Translations under genes and position numbers: made by a program
Part shown: in pieces, positions 1-12,038 of the stretch
Layout of the letters: each line of letters opens with the position of its first letter
How positions within the stretch are numbered: position 1 is the stretch's first letter
The notes under the pieces: generated by a model
Database searches by the model: none
What the model was told of the DNA's origin: nothing
The model's input: only the letters and a program-made list of their open reading frames with translations
Source of the DNA: Orychophragmus violaceus
Lineage: Eukaryota; Streptophyta; Magnoliopsida; Brassicales; Brassicaceae
Assembly (NCBI GenBank): GCA_030180135.1
Contig: CM058236.1
Location: forward strand, 58,431,728 to 58,495,727
Direction: 5' to 3'
DNA: 64,000 nucleotides

Positions 1-361
1 ATCATGTGTTCTTTAACACATATCTATGTGATTTACTTTTAATACACTTATTAAATGACTCCATGAAACATAGTCATCAGTCACCTCACATACTAGTCTC
101 ACGTGGTTGTTAATGTCCCACGTTAACAACCTCGACCAGGGACCATTATAATTTATGTCATTTATTGCTTATAGGGTTTCATGATCAAGTCACATACTTG
201 ATGGCCTATAAAATGTCATAAATTACTTTGGGACATTATATATATTTAATTAACACAATTAAATAATGCTGAAACAATTTCATTGAAATAACATAACTAT
301 TATGTCTTTGTGAACATCATGTCATAACTAAAAACAAATACAACTCCCACTGAAATCAAGA

Positions 362-2117
362 TCATATCTTAAGAAATCTAATGCCTACAGCAGTTGTATG
401 AAACTCATGCTTAGGCCTTGGGAGGGGCTTGTTCAGTGGATCAGCAACATTCTCATCCGTAGGGACTCTGCTGATCTTCACATCTCCTCTATTCACAATA
501 TCACGGATAAGGTGATATCGCCTTTCTATGTGTTTGGATTTCTGGTGTGATCTAGGTTCCTTTGCTTGCGCAATGGCTCCCTTGTTGTCACAATACAAAG
601 CCACTGGCTCAGAAATGCTAGGAATCACACCAAGTTCGGTGATGAACTTCTTGATCCAAACAGCCTCCTTTGCCGCTTCAGAAGCAGCGAGGTACTCAGC
701 TTCAGTTGTGGAATCTGCTACAGTGTCCTGCTTGGAACTCTTCCAGCTGACTGCACCGCCGTTCAGGCAGAAGATGTAACCAGATTGCGATCGGAAATCA
801 TCTTTGTCTGTCTGAAAACTTGCGTCTGTGTAACCACTTACTACCAGCTCATCACTTCCTCCATACACCAAGAATTTATCTTTAGTATTTCTCAAATACT
901 TCAGAATATTCTTGACTGCTGTCCAGTGACTTTCACCTGGATCCGAATGGTATCTACTCGTCATGCTTAAAGCACAAGTAACATCTGGACGAGTACAGAG
1001 CATGGCATACATGATGGATCCCAACGCCGAGGCATAGGGAATCCGACTCATGCGATCTCGCTCAGCAGGTGTCTCAGGACACTGCTTCTTGCTGAGACTT
1101 ATGCCATAAGACATTGGTATGAAGCCCTTCTTGGAATCTTGCATTCTGAACCTGTGTAAGACTTTATCGATATAAGTGTCTTGACACAGTCCAATCAACT
1201 TGTTTGATCTATCTCTATAGATTCTTATTCCAAGAATATACGCGGCTTCTCCCATGTCTTTCATTGAAAAACAACTTCCGAGCCAAGTCTTAACAGACTG
1301 TAACAACGGAACGTCATTTCCGAGAAGAAGTATGTCATGTACATACAACACGAGAAATGCAACTGCGCTCCCACTAGTCTTCTTGTAAACACATGGTTCT
1401 TCTTCGCTTCTGATGAAATCAAACTTTTTTGACTGCTTCATCAAAACGAAGATTCCAACTCTGAGATGCTTGCTTCAATCCATAAATGGATCGATGAAGT
1501 TTGCATACTTTCCTAGCTGCATTTGGATTGATGAAACCTTCGGGTTGTGTCATGTACACATCATCTTCCAGAATTCCATTAAGGAAAGTTGTTTTCACGT
1601 CCATCTGCCAGATCTCATAATCATAATGAGCAGCTGTTGCTAGGAGAATCCGAATGGATTTAAGCATGGCGACAGGTGAATAGGTTTCTTCATAGTCAAT
1701 ACCATGAATTTGCTTGAAACCTTTTGCCACTAGCCTTGCTTTATATATCTGAATATTTCCATCCACATCAATTTTCTTCTTGAAAATTCATTTACACTCA
1801 ATGGGTCTTGCACCATCGGGTAAATCAACCAAAGTCCATACTTGGTTCTGTGACATGGATCCCATTTCGGATTCAGCGGCTTTCAGCCACTTTGCGGAGT
1901 CAGGGCTCATCATTGCTTCTTCGAAATTCGCTGGCTCGTCACAGTCAATGATTAACAAATCATGACAATTGGTTACGAGAAATCCATATCTCTCGGGTTC
2001 GTGACGGATCCTTTCGGATCGGCGAATTTCAGGCTCCACAGGCGCGGGTTCAACAACTCTTTGTAGATCCAACTGTTGCTCTTCCTCTACAGGTTGAGCA
2101 TTTTGCCTAGTAAACAA
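362..2117 (-). pseudogene. copia A reverse transcriptase and RNase H (broken)
   Basis: Three open segments (1788-2117, 1419-1766, 362-1444) read in order as the linker after integrase (RRSERIRHEPERYGF), the copia reverse transcriptase (ECK, KARLVAKGF, YSPVA, WQMDVKTTFLNG, SIYGLKQA) and RNase H (SGYTDASF, STTEAEY, CDNKGAIA, SKHIERRYH). A stop at 1788-1790 lies where the family has Trp. One extra A in a homopolymer near 1430 shifts the frame. The catalytic YVDD box reads YVHD (LVLYVHDILL), so the polymerase would be inactive even if the frame were open. The product would have copied element RNA into DNA. Confidence 0.92.
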
Positions 2118-2690
2118 GATTCACATTTCTCACATGATTCATAATCAAATGAGCCCAGAAGCCCATCACTATGGAGCTTTTGAATCCGTTTCTCGTTTAT
2201 GTGGCCCAAACGACAATGCCAAAGAAAAGTCTGATTCGTGTCATTTGATTTGAATCTCTTGGTGTTAATGTTATAGATTGGTGCAGTCTGGTTTAAAACA
2301 TAAAGCCCATTCTCTAATGGGCTGCTACCATAAAATATATCATTGTAATCAAAAGAACAACATTTATTCTTAATTGAAAACTGATATCCTTCCACATCCA
2401 AAATAGGAATGGAAATAATATTTCTGCTTATAGCAGGTACATAGTAGCAATTATTAAGCTTTAAAACCAAACCAGAAGGTAAAGACAAGTTATATGTTCC
2501 TACGGCTAATGCAGCAACTCTTGCTCCATTCCCCACGCGTAGGTCCACTTGTCCCTTTTCCAACTTCCTATTGTTGCTTAGGCCCTGCATATTTGTACAA
2601 ATATGAGCACCACAGCCGGTATCCAATACCCAAGAAGTAGAACCAGAAGTAGTAACATTTACTTCTATAACATAAATACCTGAAGATGAA
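2087..2690 (-). pseudogene. copia A protease and GAG-pre-integrase, integrase core deleted
   Basis: The protease signature LDTGCGAHIC is followed by a GAG-pre-integrase domain ending WHCRLGHINEKRI and CEKCESCLLGKM, the zinc-binding start of integrase. Immediately after LLGKM (about 2095-2105) the sequence jumps to the Gln-Pro-Val-Glu-rich linker that normally follows integrase. The whole DDE catalytic core is missing and the join is out of frame. Copia 3 still has a decayed core in this place, so this is a private deletion of copia A. Confidence 0.88.
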
Positions 2691-2722
2691 GTCTCGAAAG
2701 TCTTCTTCTTCTTCTTCTTCTC

Positions 2723-3541
2723 TTACAAGAATTTGTTGCAATTTCTCTTCCAATGCCCAAGCTCTTTACAGTAATGGCACTTATCATTCTCAGATGGGCC
2801 CGGCTTGGGCTTCGGGGCTGGCGCCGGCGTGTCCTGGTTCTCAACCGGGACTGCCTTGCCCTTTCCCTTACCTTTGCCAAGTTTCTTAAACTTCTTACCC
2901 CCTTGTACCATAAGTACATTAGGAGTGCCCTTCTTGATATTTGGCTCAGCTGTCTTGAGCATGCCATGCAGCTCAGTCAATGTCTTTGTCAAGTTATTCA
3001 TGTTATAGTTCATAACAAACTGATCATAACTTGACGGCAGTGACTGCAGAATGATGTCAGTAGCCAACTCTTGGCTAATGGGACAATCCAGCTTCCCCAG
3101 GTTATCAATATAACCCATCATCTTAATGACATGAGGACTGACTGGACTGTCCTTTGGTAGCTTGCATTCAATGAGAGATTTAACCGTCTGGTATCTCTCA
3201 GTTCGTGCTTGCTCCTGAAACATACTTTTCAGGCTAGTGATCATCTCCACGGGCGACTCCACGTTCTCGTATTGCTTCTGCAAATCCGAGTTCATGGTAG
3301 CCAACATGAGACAATTCACATCGACCACATCATTAGAATGCTTATCCCAAGCATTCCTTTCTGCATGTGGAGCATTGGCTCTCGGTTTTTCAGGGAGAAC
3401 ATTTTCAAGGACATAGTCCCGCTTCTCCTGCTATAGAACAATTCTCAAGTTCCGATACCATTCGAGAAAATTCGATCCATTTAACTTGTCCTTCTCAAGG
3501 ACGGATCGCATGGAGAAAGAATTGTTATGAGTAGCAGTCAT
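2723..3541 (-). pseudogene. copia A gag, nonsense codon 37
   Basis: The frame runs 273 codons from ATG at 3541 (M-T-A-T-H-N-N-S) to a stop at 2723. It contains the UBN2-type copia gag core (KLNGSNFLEW, NSDLQKQYENVESPVEM, LPSSYDQFVMNY) and a CCHC knuckle (CHYCKELGHWKRNC). A TAG at 3431-3433 interrupts codon 37, so only 2723-3328 is open from an internal start. Gag forms the virus-like particle in the cytoplasm. A second stop separates gag from the protease where the gag of copia 3 continues. The intact gag of copia 3 (32963-33853) is the best comparison. Confidence 0.9.
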
Positions 3542-4131
3542 AGCTGAGAATCATAGAAAAGAAAAGGTTTAGTTATGATGTTCAAGAAATGAGAAGTCTT
3601 AACTTTTAAGAAAACTCGAATTATATTCAAACAATGTTTCCTCAGATGAATATAATGATCCAAGACCCATACTTCACTAAATTCAAGTGAGCCACTGGCT
3701 ATCACTCAACTTTAGCTATCTAGGTAAGCAACAAACTTGCTAGTTATATCCAATATAACTCTTGGTTGTGGATCGACATCTTATGTCCAATCCACCTGAT
3801 GTCTCTGGGCCCAAAACGATTTTGATGGCTCAGTCAAGTAAACCAATCTCTTCAGTCACGTAATTGTCGATGTCTTGCACTGCAAGTCCATCAACACGAT
3901 TACCTCTGCCTTACTCATGAAATTGTGGACATCTTGCACTGCAAGTCTATCACACAACTAAATGGGTCTTGACAGTTGACAAGATTGGAAAGACATCAAG
4001 TACACTTGATATTTGGTTGAGGAACGGAACCATTTAAAACGTTCAGTTTTACTATGTTTTAATTCTTATAATTAATTAATCCGCGATGACCGATCAATCC
4101 AATTGATCCGGTTTTGAATACCGGTCAGTGT

Positions 4132-4447
4132 CGATCGATGCTACGTTAGCATCGGTCGATGCCAACCTTATCAAATTAATCGCCATTAAACCATTCACAG
4201 TGTTCGACCATCTTTAACCAAGCTCGATAACCGGTCCAATCCAATTGAACCGATCCAACAATCTCGCGAGGCTGTGTCGATCGATGCAACAATTGCAGCG
4301 ATCGATACTAGGCGAAAACTAGGTTTATTCGGGTTTTCGCTCTGCATCGATCGTTGCCGGATTGGCAACGATCGACACCATGCGAAAAACCCTAAATTTA
4401 TTCGGGTTTTCGCTCTGTGTCGATCGATGCCCGATTGGCAACGATCG
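4132..4447. promoter_or_regulatory. Paired CGATCG sites in copia A leader
   Basis: CGATCG (or CGGTCG) starts at 4132/4153, 4278/4299, 4348/4369 and 4421/4442. Every pair is exactly 21 bp apart. Flanks extend the palindrome toward TGCATCGATCGATGCA. The last three pairs sit in imperfect ~72-bp repeats. The regularity is seen directly; a protein-binding role is inferred. Confidence 0.75.
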
Positions 4448-4465
4448 ACGCTATGCGAAAAACCT
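4264..4465. repeat. ~72-bp imperfect tandem repeat in copia A leader
   Basis: About three units, each with a CGATCG pair followed by GCGAAAAACCCTAAAT-like sequence and CGGGTTTTCGCTCTG. The offset between units is 70-73 bp, judged from the first CGATCG of each (4278, 4348, 4421). Confidence 0.8.
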
Positions 4466-4590
4466 TAAAACGTTTTCGAACAAAACCCTAAACTAGGTTT
4501 TCAGGAAAACGAATTTTAGCAAGTTTGTATCAACTATACACAGATTCAGATTCAACCAATCTAATCAACATGCTACAGATTCAATGGAAC

Positions 4591-4608
4591 CCTAAAGCTC
4601 TGATACCA
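4591..4608 (-). promoter_or_regulatory. copia A primer binding site (initiator tRNA-Met)
   Basis: On the minus strand the site reads TGGTATCAGAGCTTTAGG, the classic complement of the 3' end of plant initiator methionyl tRNA. It starts one base inside the LTR. Confidence 0.93.
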
Positions 4609-4609
4609 C

Positions 4610-5291
4610 TGAAGGAATTTCTAGCAGTTCTAATCAGGATTAGCAACCCTAGTCTGAATTCCGAGCCTAGGATCTAAGGTTCATATAATTGAATCTATCA
4701 GATCTCTAAGTTACATGGAGAATATGCAGAGGAAGTATTTCAAGTAATCGAGATCACGAAGCGCCTCAAGTGCTGCGCCTCTACTGGTATCCACACGCAC
4801 ACAAACTGGACCGCAGGGATGCTAGTGCCTTACAGAGATCTAATCTCCAGAGAGGTTTCTATCTGTGTTCTGGTGGCTGTGAATTAGGTTAGGGACGAGT
4901 TTAAGTCGACCATATATCTTATATATGTCGGCTTAAACCACAACGGAATTAACCAACGATTAAACCGAATTAATCTGATTAATCCGCGAATGCATCGATC
5001 GATGCACTATCTGCAACGATCGATGCTATCCCAGAACATTGATATCGAATGCATATCACATATGCATTCACTGGATCATTACATTAATGATCAACCTCGT
5101 CTTTAACGCCCAGTTTGCTTAGGTGTGTGACCCTGTAGGATCATATAACACTAGCAATGAGTTCTCAACTCATTGATCATAAGTGGCTTCTAGCAAAGCG
5201 TTATGACTACCTAGTGTTATGTGATTGTCTCATCTCGACTATACGACTTTCACTTAGAGCAAGTACAATAGATTTCAGGACATTCCCAACA
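4610..5291 (-). repeat. copia A 5' LTR
   Basis: The LTR begins TGTTGGGAATG and ends CCTTCA on the element strand. It is 682 bp and related to the copia 3 LTR: similar ends, same organisation, and the shared stretch TTAGCTTAGGYGTGTGACCC. The flank right of it is AGAGA; the matching duplication lies outside the window. Confidence 0.9.
4911..5022 (-). promoter_or_regulatory. copia A LTR promoter: TATA region and CGATCG pair
   Basis: A TATATAAGATATATG core (4911-4926) sits inside a near-palindrome. CGATCG sites at 4996 and 5017, 21 bp apart, lie about 70 bp upstream of it on the element strand. The first site is a perfect 16-bp palindrome, TGCATCGATCGATGCA. Confidence 0.65.
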
Positions 5292-8200
5292 AGAGATGGG
5301 GTGAGGTCATCATTTCACGAGCCAAGCATAGATGGGATTCAAAGATAATCCTATCGAAATGCAGAGTCTTAATGCTCTCCACTGCCCAATCAAAAGTTAG
5401 GACTTCGCTTTCCCCTTCTGATCGTACATTTTCAAAGGACCTGCGGCTATGACAGATTGGCTCACCAAGATGATTGCGGAGAATCCATGTTGCACCTCCA
5501 TTTCGATCTCTACGCGACCATGAAGCCCCAACGTTACATTTTAAGATTCCTGCCGGGGGTCGCTTCCATTTTTGGCCTTGGTTAGTGATTAGAGCAGGTA
5601 CTAGAGATGCATCTCCACCATGGGCAAAGAACCAAATGTCTGCGTCTTCCTGAGCTTTTTCTAAAACCGCCGTGAGGCTGTAGTTCGTGTTTTCAAACAC
5701 TAAGGCGTTTCTAGGCTTCCAAATATGCCAAAGTATCCACGGATATGCTCTTCTTTCTCTCGTTTCCAGATCCTTGTTATCCATACAAGCCAGCATATGA
5801 TGGATATTAAGAAAAACAGAGGAAACAGAGAAACCTGTAGGTGGAAAGCGTATATTCGATTGACGCCATATCTCTCTTGCGAAAGGGCAGTTGAACAGGG
5901 TGTGACAGATTGTTTCCGAAGCACTTCTGCAAACAGGACATAATATATCTCCTTGAACACCGCGTGATCGCAGCCTCTCCTTAACTGCTAACGCACCCGA
6001 CAATGTTTTCCACAAGAAATGGCGGATCTTAGGTAATGTTTTGGACTTCCATACCTTACGCCACAACTGCTTTTATATCGGAGACAAAGTTCCAGACGTC
6101 GCACCTTGCCTCGCTATTACCGAGTCCAGCAGTTGTTAGCCACTCCTTGTTGTGTACACACCATCTTTGGTAAAGCTCCACTTATCCGAGTCTTGGTAGA
6201 AACACGATGTTTTGATCTTTAGTATCAGAGCAGCATCTTCATCAGTGAAGGTTTGGTACACCTTTCCCACATCCCAGAAGTTAGTATGTGGTATCAGTAG
6301 GTCCGCAACAGTGAGAGAGAGATTTATAGTGCTGTTTTCACGATACCTAGGGGGCCGAGGAAGACCATCAATTAACCAACTATGAGACCACACATTTGTG
6401 TTAGCCCCATTTCCTATAGCTCTGGACAATCCTTGTTTTAAAACCTCACGACCATGCAAAATGCTTCACCAAGCGAAGGATGGTATAGTCCCAGCGCCAC
6501 AATCAAGGAAGGTTTATTATGAAAGTATCGTGCCTTTAGAACACGAGCAACCAAAGAGTCCGGGTTGTACCAGATTCGCCAAGCTTTTTTCCCAAGCAAC
6601 GCTTGGTTGAATCTGCCAATGTCATGAAAGCCGAGACCGCCAACCTCCTTCTTTTTGCATAGTTTCTGCCACGCTACCCACGAAATCTTCCTTTTGTGAT
6701 CCCCACTGCTCCACCAGAATTCAATTAGGGCACTAGTGAGTTTATCGCATAGATCTTTAGGAAGTTTAAAGACCGACATAGCATAGATTGGTAAGGCCAG
6801 ACATATTGACTTGATGAGTATTTCTTTGCCACCGTGGGATAAAGCTTTGGAGAACCATCCGTTAAGACGTCCATGTAGTTTCTCCCTGATGAAACTTAGT
6901 AGATCGCGCTTAGATCCCTGAAAGCATTCGGGAAGCCCTATGTAATAGCCATCTCCACCCTCTTTGGAAATTCCTAGAATTGCTTTGACCTCAGCCCTAG
7001 TCATTAAGGTAGTACGGGAGCCAAAGATGATTGAAGACTTTTGGAGATTAATAACTTGACCCGATGCATCGCCATAAAGCTTAAGACACCGTAGTACTTC
7101 AGAACTTTCAGCTGCATTGGCTCGACACATCAACAAACTATCATCCGCAAACAATAAGTGGTGAACCGAGGGACTGTTTGCAGTGAGCTGAATACCATGT
7201 AATCTACCTTCCGTTTCAGAATTGTTCAAGCAGCTCACCAACGCTTCAGCACAAAGGATAAATAGGAAAGGAGAGAGTGGATCGCCTTGGCGGAGTCCCC
7301 TTTCCGGTTTAATAAAACTGTGTGATCTACCATTGAGAAGGACTGAGTAAGAGATAGTAGATACACATGCCATCACCCATCGAATCCATTTCCTATCAAA
7401 GTTTATTTTCTCCATGAGAGTGTCTAGGAAACACCATTCGACCCGTTCGTAAGCTTTAGACATATCTGTTTTCATAGTCATGTACGTGCCAAATATGTTG
7501 TCTGATGTTCGTAAACCATGAACCATCTCATGAGCAACAATCATGTTATCCGTTATCAACCTTCCCGATATGAACTCACCTTGAGTGTCTGATACAATCT
7601 TCGGCAGTATGCATTTCAGACGGTTGCAAAGGATCTTTGATACGATCTTGTAGTGAACCGAACATAGACTAATGGGCCTCATGTCTTTCATCTCAACCGG
7701 GTTCTTGACTTTAGGAAGGAGGCATTATTGGGTGTGGTTCCACCCAGCTGGTAGAGCAGAAGTGTCAAAGAACCCTTTCACTTCCTTAATGATCGATGGA
7801 CCAACCGTGTACCAGAAGCGTTTATAGAAAGCTCCCGTGAAGCCATCTTCCCCTGGTGCGCTACTACCTTTAACCGTCAGAGCCGCCTGTTTTATCTCAA
7901 CATCCAAAACAGAGGCAAAAAGGCTAGCATTCATCTCCGTCGATAATTTTCATTGGAAACCCTCAAACAAGGACTCTAGATCGAATGGATTTGTGCTCAT
8001 AAAAAGATCACGAAAATATTCCACGGCGATATTACCCTTTCCACCTTCGGAGAATGTTTCTCTTCCTGCGTCATCTTTCAACATCAAAACTTTATTCTGG
8101 ATCTTTCTGCCTTTAACACTGTTTTGGAAAAAGGGGTATTTTTGTCTCCGGCTTTGAGCCACTGATCTTTGCATTTCTGTCGCCAAAAGACCTCTTCTTC

Positions 8201-9257
8201 TCTGTGTGCGATGATTAGCTCCGTTTTAATGTGTTTCAACTCGCTAGCATTGGGAAAACGTTTTGCTATATCCTTTTCCAAGTCCGATTGCAGTCGAGAT
8301 ATGTGAACTCGAGAATTGAATTGTGAAGAGCGTTTGAATCGTGCCAATACCTTGCGACAGTTTCCAATTCTATCCATAACCGTGAGCTTTGTACTTTCAT
8401 CATCACTGCCCCAACCTTCCTTCACTGCTTCCTCTACCCCGGGATGTCCAAGCATCCTTTTATAAAAATAGAACCTTCCCCGGCTCAGGGATTCAGCTTC
8501 TTCTGTAAAGTTCAGTAGTAAGGGACGGTGGTCAGAGGCCCACATGTCCATGTAAGTCGACTGTGCCCTCGGGAACAATTTGAACCACCCATCATTCCCA
8601 AAGCACCTGTCTAATCGGCATTGTACCCAAAGTGAATCTCTCCAGCCGGCCGAAGATAGACAATTGCCAATGTACCGAATTCCTTTGAGTTTACAATTCT
8701 CCACCAAGCTTCTGAAGTTCCAGAAAGTTGAAGCATGATGCACTGCTCCACCTAGTTTCTCATCATTGTCTAGGAGTTCATTGAAATCTCCTATTAGCGT
8801 CCACGCCTTATTCCTCATCAAACAAATTTGAGTAATCTGCTCCCAAACCCGTTGTCGTCTCTCACGAATATGATCGCCATAGACGCAGGATACATAAAAG
8901 GATAGTGATCCTAGCTTCACATGTAAGTCTATTATCCTCTTGTTTTGTGTCAGCACCGTAACCTCAAAACACTTTTTCCACATTACTGTCAAACCTCCAC
9001 TCAAACCATCTGGTTCTACTGTAACAATATGATCATAACCCAAACTCTCTGTAGCTTTTGCATATATATAAGTAAATTTTTGTTTCGTCTCCAAGAAAAA
9101 CAAAATGCGGAAAATATTTTCTGTGGATTTCCCGAATGTAACGAACTGTCTCGGTGCTTCCTGCTCCTTGGCAGTTCCAGCTTAATATGCTCATTGGAAA
9201 TGTAGAGGCTTCAAGTGCAGAGGCTCTATGACAAGTCTCGATTCCGCTCGAAGACAA
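5292..9257 (-). pseudogene. LINE 1 ORF2: endonuclease-RT-zf-RVT-RNase H (broken)
   Basis: The apurinic endonuclease-like domain starts MSILSWNCQGAG (about 9195), then LIGDFNE and SDHRPLL. A frameshift lies near 9085. The RT shows RGLRQGDPLSPFLF and LLFADDSLL, so its catalytic FADD is intact (about 7140). The zf-RVT domain reads FLWKTLSGALAVKERL...CPVC...HTLFNCPFA (5870-6010). The terminal RNase H has CNVGASW where Asp is expected and is cut by the copia LTR. At least five frame changes (near 6100, 6450, 7700, 7940 and 9085) make it nonfunctional. The family nicks DNA and reverse-transcribes its own RNA at the nick. Confidence 0.9.
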
Positions 9258-9660
9258 TGCCCAAAAATCACACTTTTTTACGAAGCTAATACGGAAGCCG
9301 AGTTACTGAGCAATACCCGTCATCGAAGACTCAGAAAAGTTTCAAAAGTTTCAATTTTTCCGTCAGAGCTGATGAACAGTAACAACATGTCACCTGGGTT
9401 TGAAACTAGGCGATAATTGCCAGAAAATAGAGGAGAGAACTGTATGTAGCTTCCAGCAAGATTAATCAAACCAAAGGTGAAACTGAAGGTCTACGAAATC
9501 AAAAGGATCAAAGGTGACAACTTTATGGAGAAGATATCAAAAACACTTTAGTAACAGAATTCGTCTCCTCAATCGCGCACATCCACAATCCTGAAACCCT
9601 AAATTAGTTGCGTCCTTGCCGTCGCCTTCCGTCCTATAACCCCAATACGAGATCTTTTCG
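5292..9660 (-). mobile_element. LINE 1 (non-LTR retrotransposon), 3' end cut by copia A
   Basis: Endonuclease, reverse transcriptase, zf-RVT and RNase H segments follow one another on the minus strand. The 3' end is interrupted by copia A at 5292, so the poly-A tail lies beyond the window. Upstream of the endonuclease start (9258 to about 9660) there is only noncoding 5' sequence (TTTAGGGTTTCAGGATTGTG on the minus strand). No ORF1 with zinc knuckles is seen, unlike LINE 2. The 5' limit is estimated. Confidence 0.88.
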
Positions 9661-9681
9661 CTATTATGTGGGTTTCTAAAC

Positions 9682-9686
<5 letters not shown>

Positions 9687-9733
<47 letters not shown>
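9687..9733. repeat. (TA)n microsatellite
   Basis: About 23 uninterrupted TA units followed by a T-run. It marks the start of AT-rich sequence beyond the 5' end of LINE 1. Confidence 0.98.
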
Positions 9734-9745
<12 letters not shown>

Positions 9746-9959
9746 AAATGATAATTTAAAATTATATTAACAAGTGTTTGCATAGATTATAATTTTCTTT
9801 CTAAAAAAAATAAATATGTTAAAATCTAATATTTTATATAATAAACATTTTCAACAACATTTAACTTAAATAATTAATTTAACTTAAACATAATTAATTT
9901 AATTTAAATATGATAACTAATTTAATTTATGATCCCGATAAAAAATATTTCTAGGTCCG

Positions 9960-10560
9960 TCACTGCACTACACCAACTAAACTAGACAAAACAAAAACCA
10001 CGACCAAGCAGCTCAACAAACCAATCCTTGGAACCCATCAAACCAATAGACGAGACAAATCATGCAACTCACCACCTCTAAAAAACTAGTCGATAGCAAA
10101 CGACGACCTGATCAGAAGAAAAACCGGAGGAGACGACCCAAAACCAGAGCGACGGAGGTACCTGAGCTAAGGCCTCACCGGAGAAGACCAAATCAAGCAC
10201 CCGGACCACCGGAACCTTCCTCACACAGAATCAAACCGAAGAGATCTGCTCGAACACCATAGTCAACCACCACCAAACGACGAATTAAGACGACATACAC
10301 TGATGCACTTGACGGCGGAGGCAACGACAAGCTGCAACGGACGACGACGGCGTGAGCTGCAGCAAAGGATGGAAGCGACAAGACAGAGAAGAGCCGGAAA
10401 AGTGGACGAGGGCATGAGCGGATGATCTATAGACAAGGAGTTCTCCCGGTGGAAACGGTGCCGTTCACCGGCCGCCAGAGAGGATGCAATAAGGAGAGGC
10501 GGCTGATTAGAGAACCACGCGTGTGAGAATAATATTAGGACGAACTGCGCTCACTATTTA
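9960..10560 (-). other. GC-rich block, possibly a retroposon fragment
   Basis: A GC-rich island in AT-rich surroundings. On the minus strand it is pyrimidine-rich with CTCCGGCGG-like stretches, resembling the 5' parts of the ~0.85-kb poly-A retroposons elsewhere in the window. No poly-A tail or flanking duplication was found. The small open frames (10062-10262 plus, 10193-10381 minus) have no recognisable domain and I do not call them genes. Confidence 0.35.
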
Positions 10561-10742
10561 CACTTACATTTATTTGTTGGTTTTTAATCAAAATGATAAT
10601 GAATACTGCGATTGATTATGACATCTTAATTGGAAAATATCTACTATACTGTAGATAGAGTTCATTTCAACCATACCTTAAATCTTTAGTTTACATTTTT
10701 TAACCATGTCATCAAGACATCGACCATTCCAATAAAAATATA

Positions 10743-10966
10743 GGGTCTAATTGGTGAACAAAAGCGGAACGGTAAGATTAGCGGTAAGCAAAAGTGGTAA
10801 GCGGTTAGAGAATAGTGCAAAGCGGTAAGAACAAGCGGTTGGAGAAAACGGTATGAAAAAACTGAGAGAAAAAATTTTAATATTATTTTGCTAACGCTTT
10901 GATGATTGGTGACCATCAAAGCGGTAAACTCCTTACCGCTGCGGTAAGGAGTTACCAATGGCAACC
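10743..10966. mobile_element. Candidate hAT-like MITE with GCGGTAAG motifs
   Basis: The ends are related in inverted orientation (GGGTCTAATTGGTGA at left, complement of TTACCAATGGCAACC at right). The ~224-bp interior repeats GCGGTAAG or its complement many times, including the hairpin CTCCTTACCGCTGCGGTAAGGAG. Subterminal repeats of this kind are typical of hAT elements. No clean 8-bp target duplication was visible, so confidence is limited. Confidence 0.45.
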
Positions 10967-11559
10967 ATAGTGAAAACGAAGTAGTTAATGCATATATTAA
11001 GAACCATAACTTTTTTAATATCCATCTTTTAATCTATATATGCGTTTGTGGTGTTCTATAGCATATGTTATGTTATGTTTGGTACACTCAAATTCCTATG
11101 TCACTCGGCAAATTATCCAAATAACACACAAGTATTGAAGATCTGACCTACACAAGTATTGTTGTAATATTTCTTTTTATATTATGTGAATATAGTCAAA
11201 AGTATCTAACGAACTAGCTTTTGAATTTATTTTTAATTCATTGTGTTGGTTACTAATTATATTTATACAAAACATTGTTATCTAGATAACATAACAAAGT
11301 AATAGGAAACAGATCAATAATAAATTTATAGGGTTTAGTGATAATAACATATTGTTTGCTAATCTAATTGTGCGATAAAAAATGTTTCTGGAAAACTTAT
11401 GAAAATTATTGGGTAAACAAATCGATAGTGTACTTATGGAAAGTTATCAATGTATATAAGTTGTCATGTTGATCGAATTTATCGAAAACAAAGTTAATTG
11501 TATGGAAAACATATCAAATATCTTTGGGAATCATATCAAAGTTCTGAGGAAAATTAAGT
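10967..11559. other. AT-rich intergenic sequence, no gene seen
   Basis: No open frame with recognisable protein features, no terminal repeats and no RNA gene seen. Confidence 0.6.
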
Positions 11560-11960
11560 GTTTCATGTTTAGGGTATAGGTTTTGTACTTCAGGGTCTAG
11601 GGTTTATGATTCATGGTTTTGGGTTTAGATTTAGTGTTTAGGGTTTAGTGTTTATGGTTTAGGGTTTGGGTTTTAGGGTTTAAGGTTTAGGGTTTGGGTT
11701 TAGTGTTTAGGGTTTAGGGTTTGAGTTTTCGTCTTTAGAATTTAGGTTTTGGGTTTAAGGTTTAGTTTTCAGAGTTTAGGGTTTAGGGTTTAGTTTTTAG
11801 AGTTTAGACTTGTGTTCAAGATTTAGGGTTTAATTTTTACGGTTTAGGGTTTAGTGTTTATGATTTAATTTTTAGAGCTGAGGGGGTTTGGGTTTAGGGT
11901 TTAGAGTTTGGATTCAGAGTTTATGGTTTAGGTTTTAGGATTTAGATTTTAGAATTTAGT
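11560..11960 (+). repeat. Degenerate telomere-like repeat tract (TTTAGGG)
   Basis: Dozens of variants of the Arabidopsis-type telomere heptamer TTTAGGG are interspersed with TTTAGTG, TTTAGAG and TTTATGG. The tract is about 400 bp and lies on the G-rich strand. Interstitial telomere-like tracts are known in Brassicaceae. Confidence 0.85.
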
Positions 11961-11977
11961 AACAACTTCATTATATA

Positions 11978-12038
11978 AGATAACTTGTTTAAATATTAAC
12001 CGTGTTGACAAGATAACTTGTTTAAATATTAACCGTGT
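11978..12038 (+). repeat. 33-bp tandem duplication at retroposon target
   Basis: The unit starting AGATAACTTGTTTAAATATT occurs at 11978-12010 and again from 12011. The second copy is where the retroposon inserted. Confidence 0.9.

Larger units (their letters stand above)
3542..4590 (-). other. copia A 5' leader, noncoding, with CGATCG array
   Basis: No credible gene lies between the primer site and gag. The leader is about 1 kb long. It holds paired CGATCG sites between 4132 and 4447 and a short self-complementary repeat, CTTGCACTGCAAG, twice (near 3874 and 3932). The short plus-strand frame at 4274-4468 is only the translation of the repeat array and is not a gene. Confidence 0.8.
1..5291 (-). 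mobile_element. Ty1/copia retrotransposon 'copia A' (3' LTR off window)
   Basis: In minus-strand order the element shows a 5' LTR (4610-5291), an initiator-Met tRNA primer site, a long noncoding leader, gag, protease/pre-integrase, then reverse transcriptase and RNase H. Its 3' noncoding tail (1-361) runs off the left edge and resembles the tail of copia 3 near 30100-30400, so the 3' LTR should lie just outside. The right LTR end abuts LINE 1 inside its RNase H reading frame, so copia A inserted into LINE 1. The element is dead: gag has a nonsense codon, the integrase core is missing, and pol carries a frameshift and further stops. It belongs to the same family as copia 3. Confidence 0.93.

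Noticed and set aside
9228..9416. Plus-strand frame upstream of LINE 1 as ORF1
   Set aside because: Wrong strand and no zinc knuckle; it overlaps the LINE 5' untranslated sequence.
10062..10381. Arg/Pro-rich frames as a possible small gene
   Set aside because: Low complexity, open on both strands, no start context or homologous domain recognised.
11600..11960. True telomere end
   Set aside because: Repeats are degenerate and flanked on both sides by ordinary sequence; interstitial.
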